Assembly: GCA_013373005.1 (NCBI GenBank)
Contig: JABXIP010000075.1
Span: 1-7,553, forward strand
Length of the DNA stretch: 7,553 nucleotides
Direction of reading: 5' to 3'
Origin: Cytophagia bacterium
GTDB lineage: Bacteria > Bacteroidota > Bacteroidia > Cytophagales > Cyclobacteriaceae
In this document: piece after piece, positions 1 to 5,781 of the stretch
Layout of the letters: every line of letters starts with the position of its first letter
How positions within the stretch are numbered: position 1 is the stretch's first letter
Notes under the pieces: model-generated
Seen by the model: only the letters and a program-made list of their open reading frames with translations
The model's database searches: none
What the model was told of the DNA's origin: nothing
Translations under genes and position numbers: made by a program

Positions 1-1005
1 GTCTGCATCTTGCGGTGAAATTTGTCCGCGTACGACTGCTGCCAACAAAGTAAAGGGGTCATCATTTGGGCTTTCTTTTTTTAGGTCGGTGAGTTTTTGT
101 TCCTGTGCATTGTCGCCTAATCGATAGCGTAGCGTGTTGCCATTGTCAGCAATGATTTGGCCTGTAACGCCATAAACTTCCATGTCCTTACGTGAAACAG
201 GCCAGTTCCATGAGGCCTGAATAATCACCTGGGTTTTGGGGTATTGAAGCACTATTGTGGCTTCATCATCTACCTTAGGGTAAATATCTGGTTTGTTGGT
301 GGCGGTCATGGCAAAAACGGACTGAGGCCTTTCTCCCTTCATCAGCCAAGTAGCCAGGTTGGCTCCATAGCAGCCGAAGTCAGTCAATGCTCCGGCTCCA
401 TTGAGCTTAGGGTCAGTTAGCCATTCCAGAAACTCCTCATTCACTCCAATTTCTTTAGGTCCAGGATGACCGTCATGTACCACGATTTTTCTGATGTCGC
501 CAATCATTTCGTCTTGATGCACCATCTCGTAAGCCTTAAGATTGCTTCCATACCAAGTGGTTTCGTAATTAGTCAGCAGATGGATTTTATGTTTTTTGGC
601 TAATGCCTGCATTTTCTTAGCATGATCTAAGGAAACAGCCAGAGGTTTTTCTACCATCACATGAATACCTTTTGGCGCGAAGAATTCAACCACGCTTAGG
701 TGGTCATAGATTGTTCCGAAAGCGGTTACGGCTTCGGGCTGCACATTTTCCATTAGGGCTTCCATGGTGGGGTAAACCAGGTCCATGGAAAGACCATGCT
801 GTTTGGTATAACGTTCTGCCAAGTCAGTATTGGATTCAACTATACCAACCAATTCAATATCTCCTCGATCCTCTCTGCCGAGAATCCAATGCACATGAGT
901 GTGGGTGAGGCCAATTACTGCGACTTTGACGGGTAGGTTCTGTTCCTGAGCTTTCATTATAAAAGTACTTAGAAAGGTTAGGAGTAGGGTGAGTACACGT
1001 TTCAT
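1..1005 (-). CDS. Gfo/Idh/MocA family oxidoreductase with signal peptide (3' end cut by window edge)
   Basis: I read this by translating the minus strand: 335 codons stay open from ATG at 1003-1005 to the window edge, so the C-terminus is missing. Residues 1-20 (Lys-Arg, a hydrophobic run, then KAQ) look like a Sec signal peptide without twin arginines. A Rossmann fold follows from about residue 27 (VKVAVIGL). The family hallmark EKP is at 119-121 (MVEKPLAVS), and the second-domain motif GALTDFGCYG is at 205-214, with Asp209 and Tyr213 where Asp and His/Tyr are usual. Family members are NAD(P)-dependent sugar or polyol oxidoreductases; the substrate cannot be told. Oddly, the nucleotide loop reads GLTHTHVHW rather than GxGxxG. 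A second ATG at codon 17 (955-957) would remove the signal and give a cytoplasmic enzyme. I prefer the first ATG because the extension is a well-formed signal peptide. The family is clear; the location and substrate are inferred. Confidence 0.88.
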   Translation of the reverse strand, partial: MKRVLTLLLTFLSTFIMKAQEQNLPVKVAVIGLTHTHVHWILGREDRGDIELVGIVESNTDLAERYTKQHGLSMDLVYPTMEALMENVQPEAVTAFGTIYDHLSVVEFFAPKGIHVMVEKPLAVSLDHAKKMQALAKKHKIHLLTNYETTWYGSNLKAYEMVHQDEMIGDIRKIVVHDGHPGPKEIGVNEEFLEWLTDPKLNGAGALTDFGCYGANLATWLMKGERPQSVFAMTATNKPDIYPKVDDEATIVLQYPKTQVIIQASWNWPVSRKDMEVYGVTGQIIADNGNTLRYRLGDNAQEQKLTDLKKESPNDDPFTLLAAVVRGQISPQDAD

Positions 1006-1029
1006 AGAAGTAATTTAGGAAAATCTTTT

Positions 1030-1065
1030 ACCACCCCTAACCCCTCCTAGAATAGGAGGGGAATT
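1030..1065 (+). repeat. Left palindromic repeat of inverted pair
   Basis: The unit starts ACCACCCCTAA and contains a nine-base-pair stem, CCCCTCCTA (1041-1049) with TAGGAGGGG (1053-1061), around a three-base GAA loop, then AATT. It matches the reverse complement of 1257-1293 over nearly its whole length, with differences mainly in the loop and at the AA/GG after ACCACCCCT. It lies about 25 bases upstream of the oxidoreductase start codon, so it would be in that gene's leader if transcription comes from further upstream. Confidence 0.8.
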
Positions 1066-1178
1066 AGATCATGCTTTCGGAATTAGATTCTCATAAAAGA
1101 GGCTAACCCTCCCCTTAAATTTGGGTGAGTGTGTTACTCGTTTTCTTTTAAGGATTCTTAGATGAAGTTAGAATTCCA

Positions 1179-1194
1179 CCTCCGCCAGCGGAGG
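1179..1194. repeat. GC-rich hairpin inside the intergenic block
   Basis: CCTCCGC (1179-1185) pairs with GCGGAGG (1188-1194) around a two-base CA loop. It stands out from its AT-rich surroundings. No U-tract follows in either direction, so it is not a canonical terminator. It may be another small intergenic repeat of the same genome. Confidence 0.65.
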
Positions 1195-1256
1195 ACAAAA
1201 GGCCGAAGCATTACAGTAAAGAACATAAATACTGGTGAAGACTGTTGTTCGCACGT

Positions 1257-1293
1257 ATTCCCCTCCTTGTTTTAAGGAGGGGCCAGGGGTGGT
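1257..1293 (-). repeat. Right palindromic repeat of inverted pair
   Basis: This is the inverted partner of 1030-1065. On the plus strand CCCCTCCTT (1260-1268) pairs with AAGGAGGGG (1274-1282) around a five-base loop, followed by CCAGGGGTGGT. The last base, T1293, is also the final base of the DinB-like TGA stop (minus strand), so the repeat begins exactly where the coding region ends. The hairpin could protect or end the DinB-like transcript, but no U run follows it on the minus strand. Confidence 0.8.
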
Positions 1294-1823
1294 CAGATTC
1301 CCTTCAAATATATCTTCACCACATTCTGGTGGTGCTCTGCATGGTAGATGGTGAAATAGAGCATTTCTCGAACTGTCACTTTGCCGAGCAATGGGTGCGG
1401 AAAAATGTATTGGTCCAGATCATCCTCCGACCATTTGGTTAGCTTTTCTTGAACCTTTTGAATGATCTCCATCTGGGTTTTAGCCAACTTTGAGTATTCC
1501 GCAAACTTGACTGGCTTTGGAACAAAACCGCTCGGTGGATCGCCCTCCATAGTAGTAAGCCTTTGTTTGTATCGTTCCACCAACTCGTTGTAAGTACGAG
1601 ATGGTCTATTGGCCTTGCCGAACTTGAAGCTGATAAGGAATTTGGGAAATGCCAGTCCTTTAATGAGCGGGCGAGTGCTTTTGATCAAGTGATCTGCTTG
1701 CTGCCCTGCATTCCATTTACCTTCCGGAGCATATTCGAACTCATCTTTAGACAGCTTGCCAATGAATTTCAAAAAATGGTCGTACGATTCTTCTAACCTC
1801 GCCTTAATTTCGACCTTGTTCAT
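1293..1823 (-). CDS. DinB-like four-helix-bundle protein
   Basis: A 176-residue all-helical protein of normal length for the DinB/DfsB superfamily (DinB_2-like, not DNA polymerase IV). These proteins are four-helix bundles with a metal held by three histidines. Here the likely ligands are His45 (in QQADHLIKS) and His161 and His165 (in YHAEHHQ), which match the spacing of one His in helix 2 and HxxxH in helix 4. Characterised relatives include thiol-dependent transferases using mycothiol or bacillithiol, but most are of unknown function and the substrate here is not readable. There is no signal peptide, so the protein is cytoplasmic. It appears to be a single gene, 130 bases downstream of the cyclase stop. 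The ATG at 1821-1823 fits the start of helix 1. Its stop codon touches the inverted-repeat block. Confidence 0.85.
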   Translation of the reverse strand: MNKVEIKARLEESYDHFLKFIGKLSKDEFEYAPEGKWNAGQQADHLIKSTRPLIKGLAFPKFLISFKFGKANRPSRTYNELVERYKQRLTTMEGDPPSGFVPKPVKFAEYSKLAKTQMEIIQKVQEKLTKWSEDDLDQYIFPHPLLGKVTVREMLYFTIYHAEHHQNVVKIYLKGI

Positions 1824-1911
1824 GGGTGAAAATTAGGGTTAATGAGTACAAAAGAAAAAGAGAAGACTGGGAAAATCGATACTTTATATGAAAAAGAAGA
1901 AGTTACATTAT

Positions 1912-1929
1912 GAAATTCATATGAATTTC
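1912..1929. promoter_or_regulatory. 18-base perfect palindrome between cyclase and DinB-like genes
   Basis: GAAATTCAT followed by ATGAATTTC is a perfect two-fold palindrome with no spacer. It sits 24 bases after the cyclase stop and about 90 bases before the DinB-like start. It has no loop and no immediate U-tract, which argues against a classical terminator and suits a dimeric repressor site. The role is inferred only from symmetry and position. Confidence 0.35.
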
Positions 1930-1953
1930 TCTGTTAACGCGCTGATTAAATAA

Positions 1954-3807
1954 TTATGAATGCTGTTGAACGAAATACATTTTTGTTTTCCCCATTCCTT
2001 TGGCTTCAATTTCACCCCTATATTCAAAAGTGAATTCCTGATTGTTCTTGATAAGATTATAAGTGTTTTCACTGATGTTTACTCTCCCGATCTCTCCTGA
2101 ACTCTCGATCCTACTGGCAGCATTAACGGTACGTCCCCAAATATCAAAAGCGAATTTTTTGGTTCCAACTATACCTGCAACTACGGGTCCAGAGTTGATG
2201 CCAATTCTAATATCAAACTTTGCATCACTATGAGCAATATTTCTTAGGGTCGACCTTACAAAGTCAGCGATCTCCAAAGCAGCTCGAGTAACTTGAGTCG
2301 CATGATCATCAGTCGGAAATGGTAAGCCCCCAGCACACATGTAAGCATCCCCAATAGTCTTAATCTTTTCTAGTCCGTACTTATCAATTATTTCATCGAA
2401 TTTAGAAAAGTAAAAATCTATACTCTTTACAATCTCTTCAGGCGTTAGACTCTCAGAGTATTTAGTAAACCCTTTGAAGTCAGTAAATAAGACTGTGACA
2501 GAATCAAATTTTTTAGCTTCAACAAAACCCTTTTCCTTTAATTCTTTTGCTGTTTCATCAGGCAAAATATTTTTGAGAAGCTCGTCAGATCTTTCTTTTT
2601 CTGCCTGAATAATTTCTCCGGTTTTGGAGATTAGTTTATTTCTTTTGAATAGTGATAAGGCCAATAACCCTAAAAGCAAAAGGGCAATACCAATTGCTAT
2701 TGCTATAATTCTTTGAGTCTTTTTTTCCTGATTTAATAAATTGACCTCTGCCTGTTTTTGAGATACTTCATACCTGGTTCGTTCGTCAGCTAGCCTTTGA
2801 AAATCATTCATATTATTAACACTATCTCTGTAGATAATGTGATTCTTGTAATAGTCATATGAGGTTTTGAATTGGCCTTTACTTTCATAAAATGAAGCTA
2901 GCCTAAGAAAGGCATCTGCTATTTGTTCTTTCAGTCCGTGCTTTTTTGCCAGATCCAGACTTCTATTGACGTAATTCAATGCCTTATCATCGTCTCCTTT
3001 GCTTTCATAGATATCTGACATAGAATTTAGGTAAACACAAATGGGATAGTAATCTCCTAGCTCTTCAAGAACTTCAATAGCATTATTCAAATTTTGCTCT
3101 GCTTTTTCATTTTCATTTTTCTCAGCATAGACTAAACCTACATTTCCTAAATTGTAAGCTTCTCCAATTCTAAAATTAAGAGCTTCGAATACTTTGCCAG
3201 ATTCACTAAAATAGTAGAGAGCAGAGTCCAGTTTCTTTTGATTTAAATATTCATCACCCAAATTCAATTGTGCTGAGGCCAAATTCATAGAAACTGACTC
3301 AGAATTATCAGAAATTGATTCTGATTTTAATAAGTCAATACTATTTCGGTAGTAGCTTACAGCTGTATTACCATCGCCCATTATCGAGTAGACATCCGCA
3401 ATTGAAATTTTGATTATTGCTTGTTGGTAGTTTAGATTGTTTTCGAGCGCTATTTCGGCAGCCTCAAAATAGCTATTCAGAGCTTGGCTCAAATCACTTT
3501 TTAACCTATACCCATTTCCCTGCTGTAAGTACCCAGAAAATATATAAACCACAGAGTCCATTTCTTTGGCAGACTCTATTAATTCTTTGCTGTATATTAG
3601 AATTTCATCTGTATCCGTCTCTGCATTAGCAATGTCTTCAAGAATCTGAAGTTTGAGAGCTCTGTCATAATCATTGGTTCTAAAGACGGTTTTAAGACTG
3701 TCGCTTCTTCTCTGATCTTGTCCAAATAAATTTAGTGTGACTAGACACAGAAAGACTATCAACAAACAGGTCTTCTGAAAAGAAATTTTTGAATAAGTAA
3801 TTTTCAA
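1954..3807 (-). CDS. TPR-containing transmembrane adenylyl cyclase (class III)
   Basis: A 617-residue sensor-type cyclase predicted to make cAMP from ATP. In order: a signal peptide (1-30, ending LFGQ); about six TPR-like helical pairs (roughly 90-330); a charged helical linker (338-365); a single membrane helix (367-387) followed by KRNK, placing the C-terminus inside; a coupling helix (LLKNILPDETAKELKEKG, 410-427); and the class III catalytic domain (about 433-613). Metal-binding Asp443 (FTDFKGFT) and Asp487 (IGDAYM), purine-selecting Lys483 and Asp555 (FDIWG), and transition-state Asn562 and Arg566 (VNAASR) are all present. Lys/Asp rather than Glu/Cys indicates ATP, not GTP. The start is TTG (3805-3807): an in-frame TAG lies two codons upstream, the next ATG is at codon 83, and only the TTG start gives the whole signal peptide. 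It lies 14 bases after the lipoprotein gene, so it is probably cotranscribed. The TPR region should face the periplasm and sense an unknown partner. Confidence 0.9.
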   Translation of the reverse strand: MKITYSKISFQKTCLLIVFLCLVTLNLFGQDQRRSDSLKTVFRTNDYDRALKLQILEDIANAETDTDEILIYSKELIESAKEMDSVVYIFSGYLQQGNGYRLKSDLSQALNSYFEAAEIALENNLNYQQAIIKISIADVYSIMGDGNTAVSYYRNSIDLLKSESISDNSESVSMNLASAQLNLGDEYLNQKKLDSALYYFSESGKVFEALNFRIGEAYNLGNVGLVYAEKNENEKAEQNLNNAIEVLEELGDYYPICVYLNSMSDIYESKGDDDKALNYVNRSLDLAKKHGLKEQIADAFLRLASFYESKGQFKTSYDYYKNHIIYRDSVNNMNDFQRLADERTRYEVSQKQAEVNLLNQEKKTQRIIAIAIGIALLLLGLLALSLFKRNKLISKTGEIIQAEKERSDELLKNILPDETAKELKEKGFVEAKKFDSVTVLFTDFKGFTKYSESLTPEEIVKSIDFYFSKFDEIIDKYGLEKIKTIGDAYMCAGGLPFPTDDHATQVTRAALEIADFVRSTLRNIAHSDAKFDIRIGINSGPVVAGIVGTKKFAFDIWGRTVNAASRIESSGEIGRVNISENTYNLIKNNQEFTFEYRGEIEAKGMGKTKMYFVQQHS

Positions 3808-3812
3808 TTGCT

Positions 3813-3830
3813 AGAAACAGATTAGTTTCT
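3813..3830 (-). promoter_or_regulatory. Small hairpin holding the lipoprotein stop codon, just before the cyclase TTG start
   Basis: On the minus strand AGAAAC and GTTTCT form a six-base-pair stem around a six-base loop that contains the lipoprotein TAA stop (3822-3824). The cyclase TTG start follows five bases after the stem. A ribosome terminating on the lipoprotein would melt the stem, so it could couple translation of the two genes. The stem is short and AT-rich and could be chance. Confidence 0.3.
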
Positions 3831-4319
3831 TGTTGTTCTAATTCTGATTTTAGGATCGATCACATATTCTGTTGGGTCTAAAACACCGTCTCTGAACACC
3901 CTGAAAAGAATATTGAATTTGCACTCCTGATCTGCCGTGGCTGGTTCCAATACTTCAAATCCTAGCATAAAACCTTGTCCGTTATCTATTTTTCTTAAGC
4001 CACTATTCCATAATTCTGTATCTCCGGATTCATACAAGAAATCGGTGCAAACAACATCTACATTGGAAGTAGCTTTAATTGTATAATTGATTTTATCACC
4101 GATAACCGCATCAGTGGTAAATTCTGCAGCTGATAAACCATTTTCAAATGTAGCTAGAGCGGTAGCATCATTGCCGTCAAGATTGGCTAGAGCATCAAAA
4201 TCAACCGTAATTTCAACTTCTTGCTCAATCGGAACTACAGGTTCATCATCATCTGATGAACATGAAACTAAAATAATCAGTGAGAGCAAGAGAAAACTCA
4301 GAAGGACAGTATTTTTCAT
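3822..4319 (-). CDS. Small lipoprotein, probably surface-exposed, partner of the cyclase
   Basis: I do not recognise the family. The 165-residue protein has a lipoprotein signal: MKN, a hydrophobic stretch, and lipobox LVSC with Cys20 as the lipidated residue. The residues after it are SSDDDE, resembling the acidic lipoprotein export signal known from Bacteroides and Capnocytophaga, which sends lipoproteins to the outer face of the outer membrane. The mature part is about 145 residues, starts with an acidic, proline-containing linker, and alternates short hydrophobic stretches in a way that suggests a beta-sandwich. Two cysteines (in VVCTDF and QECKF) could form a disulfide. It is the first gene of a two-gene unit with the cyclase 14 bases downstream, so a role in what the cyclase senses is plausible but inferred. 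The ATG at 4317-4319 is fixed by the signal peptide. Confidence 0.82.
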   Translation of the reverse strand: MKNTVLLSFLLLSLIILVSCSSDDDEPVVPIEQEVEITVDFDALANLDGNDATALATFENGLSAAEFTTDAVIGDKINYTIKATSNVDVVCTDFLYESGDTELWNSGLRKIDNGQGFMLGFEVLEPATADQECKFNILFRVFRDGVLDPTEYVIDPKIRIRTTRN

Positions 4320-4429
4320 AGTCTATATAATTTCCCTTAAAGGGCTTGGTTGATGAATAAATATAAGACTTTTCTAATACATTATTTTTTACATCTGAAT
4401 AAGAATTAGACGCTTTTAGCTCAAACGGA

Positions 4430-4458
4430 TAAAAAGTGCTTATGACTGCTTATAAGCA
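4430..4458 (-). terminator. Rho-independent terminator candidate after the LytTR operon
   Basis: On the minus strand TGCTTAT (4458-4452) pairs with ATAAGCA (4443-4437) around an eight-base loop and is followed by CTTTTTA. It lies about 30 bases after the stop of the six-helix membrane protein gene and before the lipoprotein gene, where the operon should end. The stem is seven base pairs and low in GC, so termination may be partial. The same bases also contain a perfect 12-base palindrome (4447-4458, TGCTTATAAGCA), which could alternatively be a protein-binding site. Confidence 0.5.
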
Positions 4459-4488
4459 TTGGATAAAATTGAGATGGCTTGTGGTATG

Positions 4489-5052
4489 CTACCTTTTGTG
4501 CTCTTTTCTAAATTGATTGTAATCTCTATATATCCAAATAGCAAGTATCCACAAAGAGACAGCCACTAAGGCACCAATCCAATGTCCGCCATGGCCATAG
4601 CCTTGATAGCCAATATAGGCCGATCCTAAAGAAATTACCCCAGCCATTACAGCATAGGCCTTGGTTTGATAGAACCATGCATAGGGAAAAAAGTGAGCTC
4701 CTGTGATGATGGCAAGTGCCATGGGCATGTCGGAATGATTCTTCATCAACACAACTATGAGCAAAGGAAAATAGAATAGCTGAGCGAAATTAAGCCAAAG
4801 GCCCAAGTCGTTGAGCGGGTTGTTTTCAATCTTCCAGTCAGTTTTGAATATTTTGCCGAACACAAAGGCCAATGGGAGCAGTGGCATGGTGGCCATAAAA
4901 GTATATAGCACCAGTTTGCCAGAGTTCATATGACTCGTCCATAAAAAGGAAATAATTATCCAGCAAATGCTAGCGGCCAGTATAAAGTTGATGCCGTTTT
5001 TATTGCGCAGAATAATTTCACTACGCATCTCTTGAAATGTTTTGTTGCTCAT
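4489..5052 (-). CDS. Six-helix integral membrane protein of unknown function, third gene of the LytTR operon
   Basis: A 187-residue hydrophobic protein with about six predicted membrane helices: residues 22-41, 47-67, 85-103, 111-128, 132-150 and 158-175. There is a short charged N-terminus (EMRSEIILRNKNG) and a basic C-terminal tail (RKEHKR). Aromatic- and histidine-rich segments stand out: AHFFPYAWFYQTKAY (119-133) and GYGHGGHW (151-158). It resembles small uncharacterised membrane families such as DUF7010, but I cannot confirm a match. The gene starts nine bases after the response regulator stop, so it is very probably cotranscribed with the kinase and regulator. It could be a target, an accessory sensor, or an unrelated passenger. 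No catalytic motif is visible. A terminator candidate follows. Confidence 0.8.
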   Translation of the reverse strand: MSNKTFQEMRSEIILRNKNGINFILAASICWIIISFLWTSHMNSGKLVLYTFMATMPLLPLAFVFGKIFKTDWKIENNPLNDLGLWLNFAQLFYFPLLIVVLMKNHSDMPMALAIITGAHFFPYAWFYQTKAYAVMAGVISLGSAYIGYQGYGHGGHWIGALVAVSLWILAIWIYRDYNQFRKEHKR

Positions 5053-5061
5053 GATTCTGAC

Positions 5062-5781
5062 TTAGAAGCTCATAATTTCCCTGAAACGGATGCTTTGTCT
5101 GCGACTTACTTCTATTTCTTCACCTCCTTTGAGGTAGAGTTTTAAGGTGCCGCTGAACCAAGGTTCAATTCTTTCAATGAATTTGAGGTTGATGATTTGC
5201 TGGCGATTGGCTCTGAAGAAAACTTCAGGATCCAGACGAGATTCCATGTAATTAAGTGACCGTGGAATCATTGGCTTCTGATCGTTGAAATAGATGCGTG
5301 TGTAGCTGCCCATAATTTCCATCACACTGACATCGGCCAGCCTAACAAACCAACATTGCTCGCCATCTTTTACAAAAACCTGATTCTCCAAACCAAGCAG
5401 CTTCACTTGCTTCTCCCTTTCTTTTCTAGATCTGATTTTCTCTGCAGCTTTTTCCAGTGCCAGGCCTAAGCGCTCTTCTTTAATTGGCTTCTGGAGGTAG
5501 TCCAAAGCATTATGATCAAAAGCTTTCATTGCATATTGATTAAATGCAGTAGTAAAAATGACTTCCGGCACATCGACCAATTCTTCTAATAACTCAAAGC
5601 CATCTTTATCTGGCATTTGGATATCGAGGAAGATTAGCTCAGGTTGTTTTTCTTCAATCAACTGAAGTGCTTGCTCAGCATTTTCGGCTTCACCCAAAAC
5701 TTGCACCTGATCAAAAGCTTTCAGCAAATGTTTAAGCTCTTGTCTGGCTAGTTGCGAATCGTCAATAATCAGTGCTTTCAT
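5062..5781 (-). CDS. LytTR-family response regulator
   Basis: A 239-residue cytoplasmic DNA-binding regulator of the LytR/AlgR type. The receiver domain (1-118) has the acidic pair Asp7-Asp8, phospho-acceptor Asp53 (IFLDIQMPDKDG), Thr77/Thr78 (FTTAF) and Lys98 (LQKPI). After a charged linker (118-127) comes a LytTR domain (about 132-237) with the family's FFRANRQQIINLKFI and GGEEIEVSRRQ segments. All key residues are present, so it should be functional. The start ATG (5779-5781) overlaps the kinase stop in an ATGA, the usual sign of translational coupling, and the kinase is its expected phosphodonor. LytTR regulators bind paired direct repeats upstream of targets; I found no convincing pair in this window, so the regulon is unknown. 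Confidence 0.95.
   Translation of the reverse strand: MKALIIDDSQLARQELKHLLKAFDQVQVLGEAENAEQALQLIEEKQPELIFLDIQMPDKDGFELLEELVDVPEVIFTTAFNQYAMKAFDHNALDYLQKPIKEERLGLALEKAAEKIRSRKEREKQVKLLGLENQVFVKDGEQCWFVRLADVSVMEIMGSYTRIYFNDQKPMIPRSLNYMESRLDPEVFFRANRQQIINLKFIERIEPWFSGTLKLYLKGGEEIEVSRRQSIRFREIMSF

Larger units (their letters stand above)
1030..1293. mobile_element. 264-base non-coding block bounded by palindromic inverted repeats (MITE-like candidate)
   Basis: The whole gap between the DinB-like gene and the oxidoreductase gene, except the 24 bases next to the latter, is bounded by two related repeats in opposite orientation (1030-1065 and 1257-1293). Each begins at its outer end with ACCACCCCT and contains an internal hairpin. 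No protein is encoded inside. The interior holds a GC-rich hairpin (1179-1194) and a degenerate repeat-like stretch (1103-1125, CTAACCCTCCCCTTAAA). The outer right base is shared with the DinB-like stop codon. No target-site duplication is obvious, so this could be a decayed miniature element or two independently placed intergenic palindromes. Repeats of this sequence type are, from memory, common between genes in Bacteroidota genomes. Mobility is inference. Confidence 0.45.

Noticed and set aside
672..908. Open frame on the plus strand of 78 codons, and similar plus-strand frames at 1245-1442, 1563-1796, 3417-3629, 4087-4353 and 5752-5946, plus a second minus-strand frame at 6610-6798
   Set aside because: Each overlaps a minus-strand gene with clear family motifs or a signal peptide. 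Their translations are low-complexity or Arg/Phe/Ser-rich with no recognisable domain.
1257..1282. Hairpin after the DinB-like stop as a rho-independent terminator
   Set aside because: The stem is good, but the minus-strand sequence after it is AATACG with no U run. It is better described as part of the repeat pair.
1030..1293. CRISPR array or defence island
   Set aside because: Only two full repeats, in opposite orientation, with no regular spacers and no cas or defence genes nearby.
1293..1823. DNA polymerase IV (the other protein called DinB)
   Set aside because: The 176-residue helical protein with a His triad has none of the Y-family polymerase motifs.
1824..1911. Promoter for the DinB-like gene
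   Set aside because: A pyrimidine-rich TTTTTCTTTTG stretch on the minus strand vaguely resembles a -7 box, but the TA is missing and no good -33 box is present.
4336..4344. Short CCCTT/AAGGG palindrome (within 4334-4344) in the lipoprotein leader
   Set aside because: Only a five-base stem with a one-base centre; too short to separate from chance.
4320..4429. Bacteroidota-type promoter (TTTG, about 19 bases, TAnnTTTG) upstream of the lipoprotein gene
   Set aside because: A TTTG near 4422 (minus strand) is present, but the spaced -7 candidate matches poorly. TATATTTA near 4360 lacks a -33 partner. A promoter must exist here, but I cannot place it.
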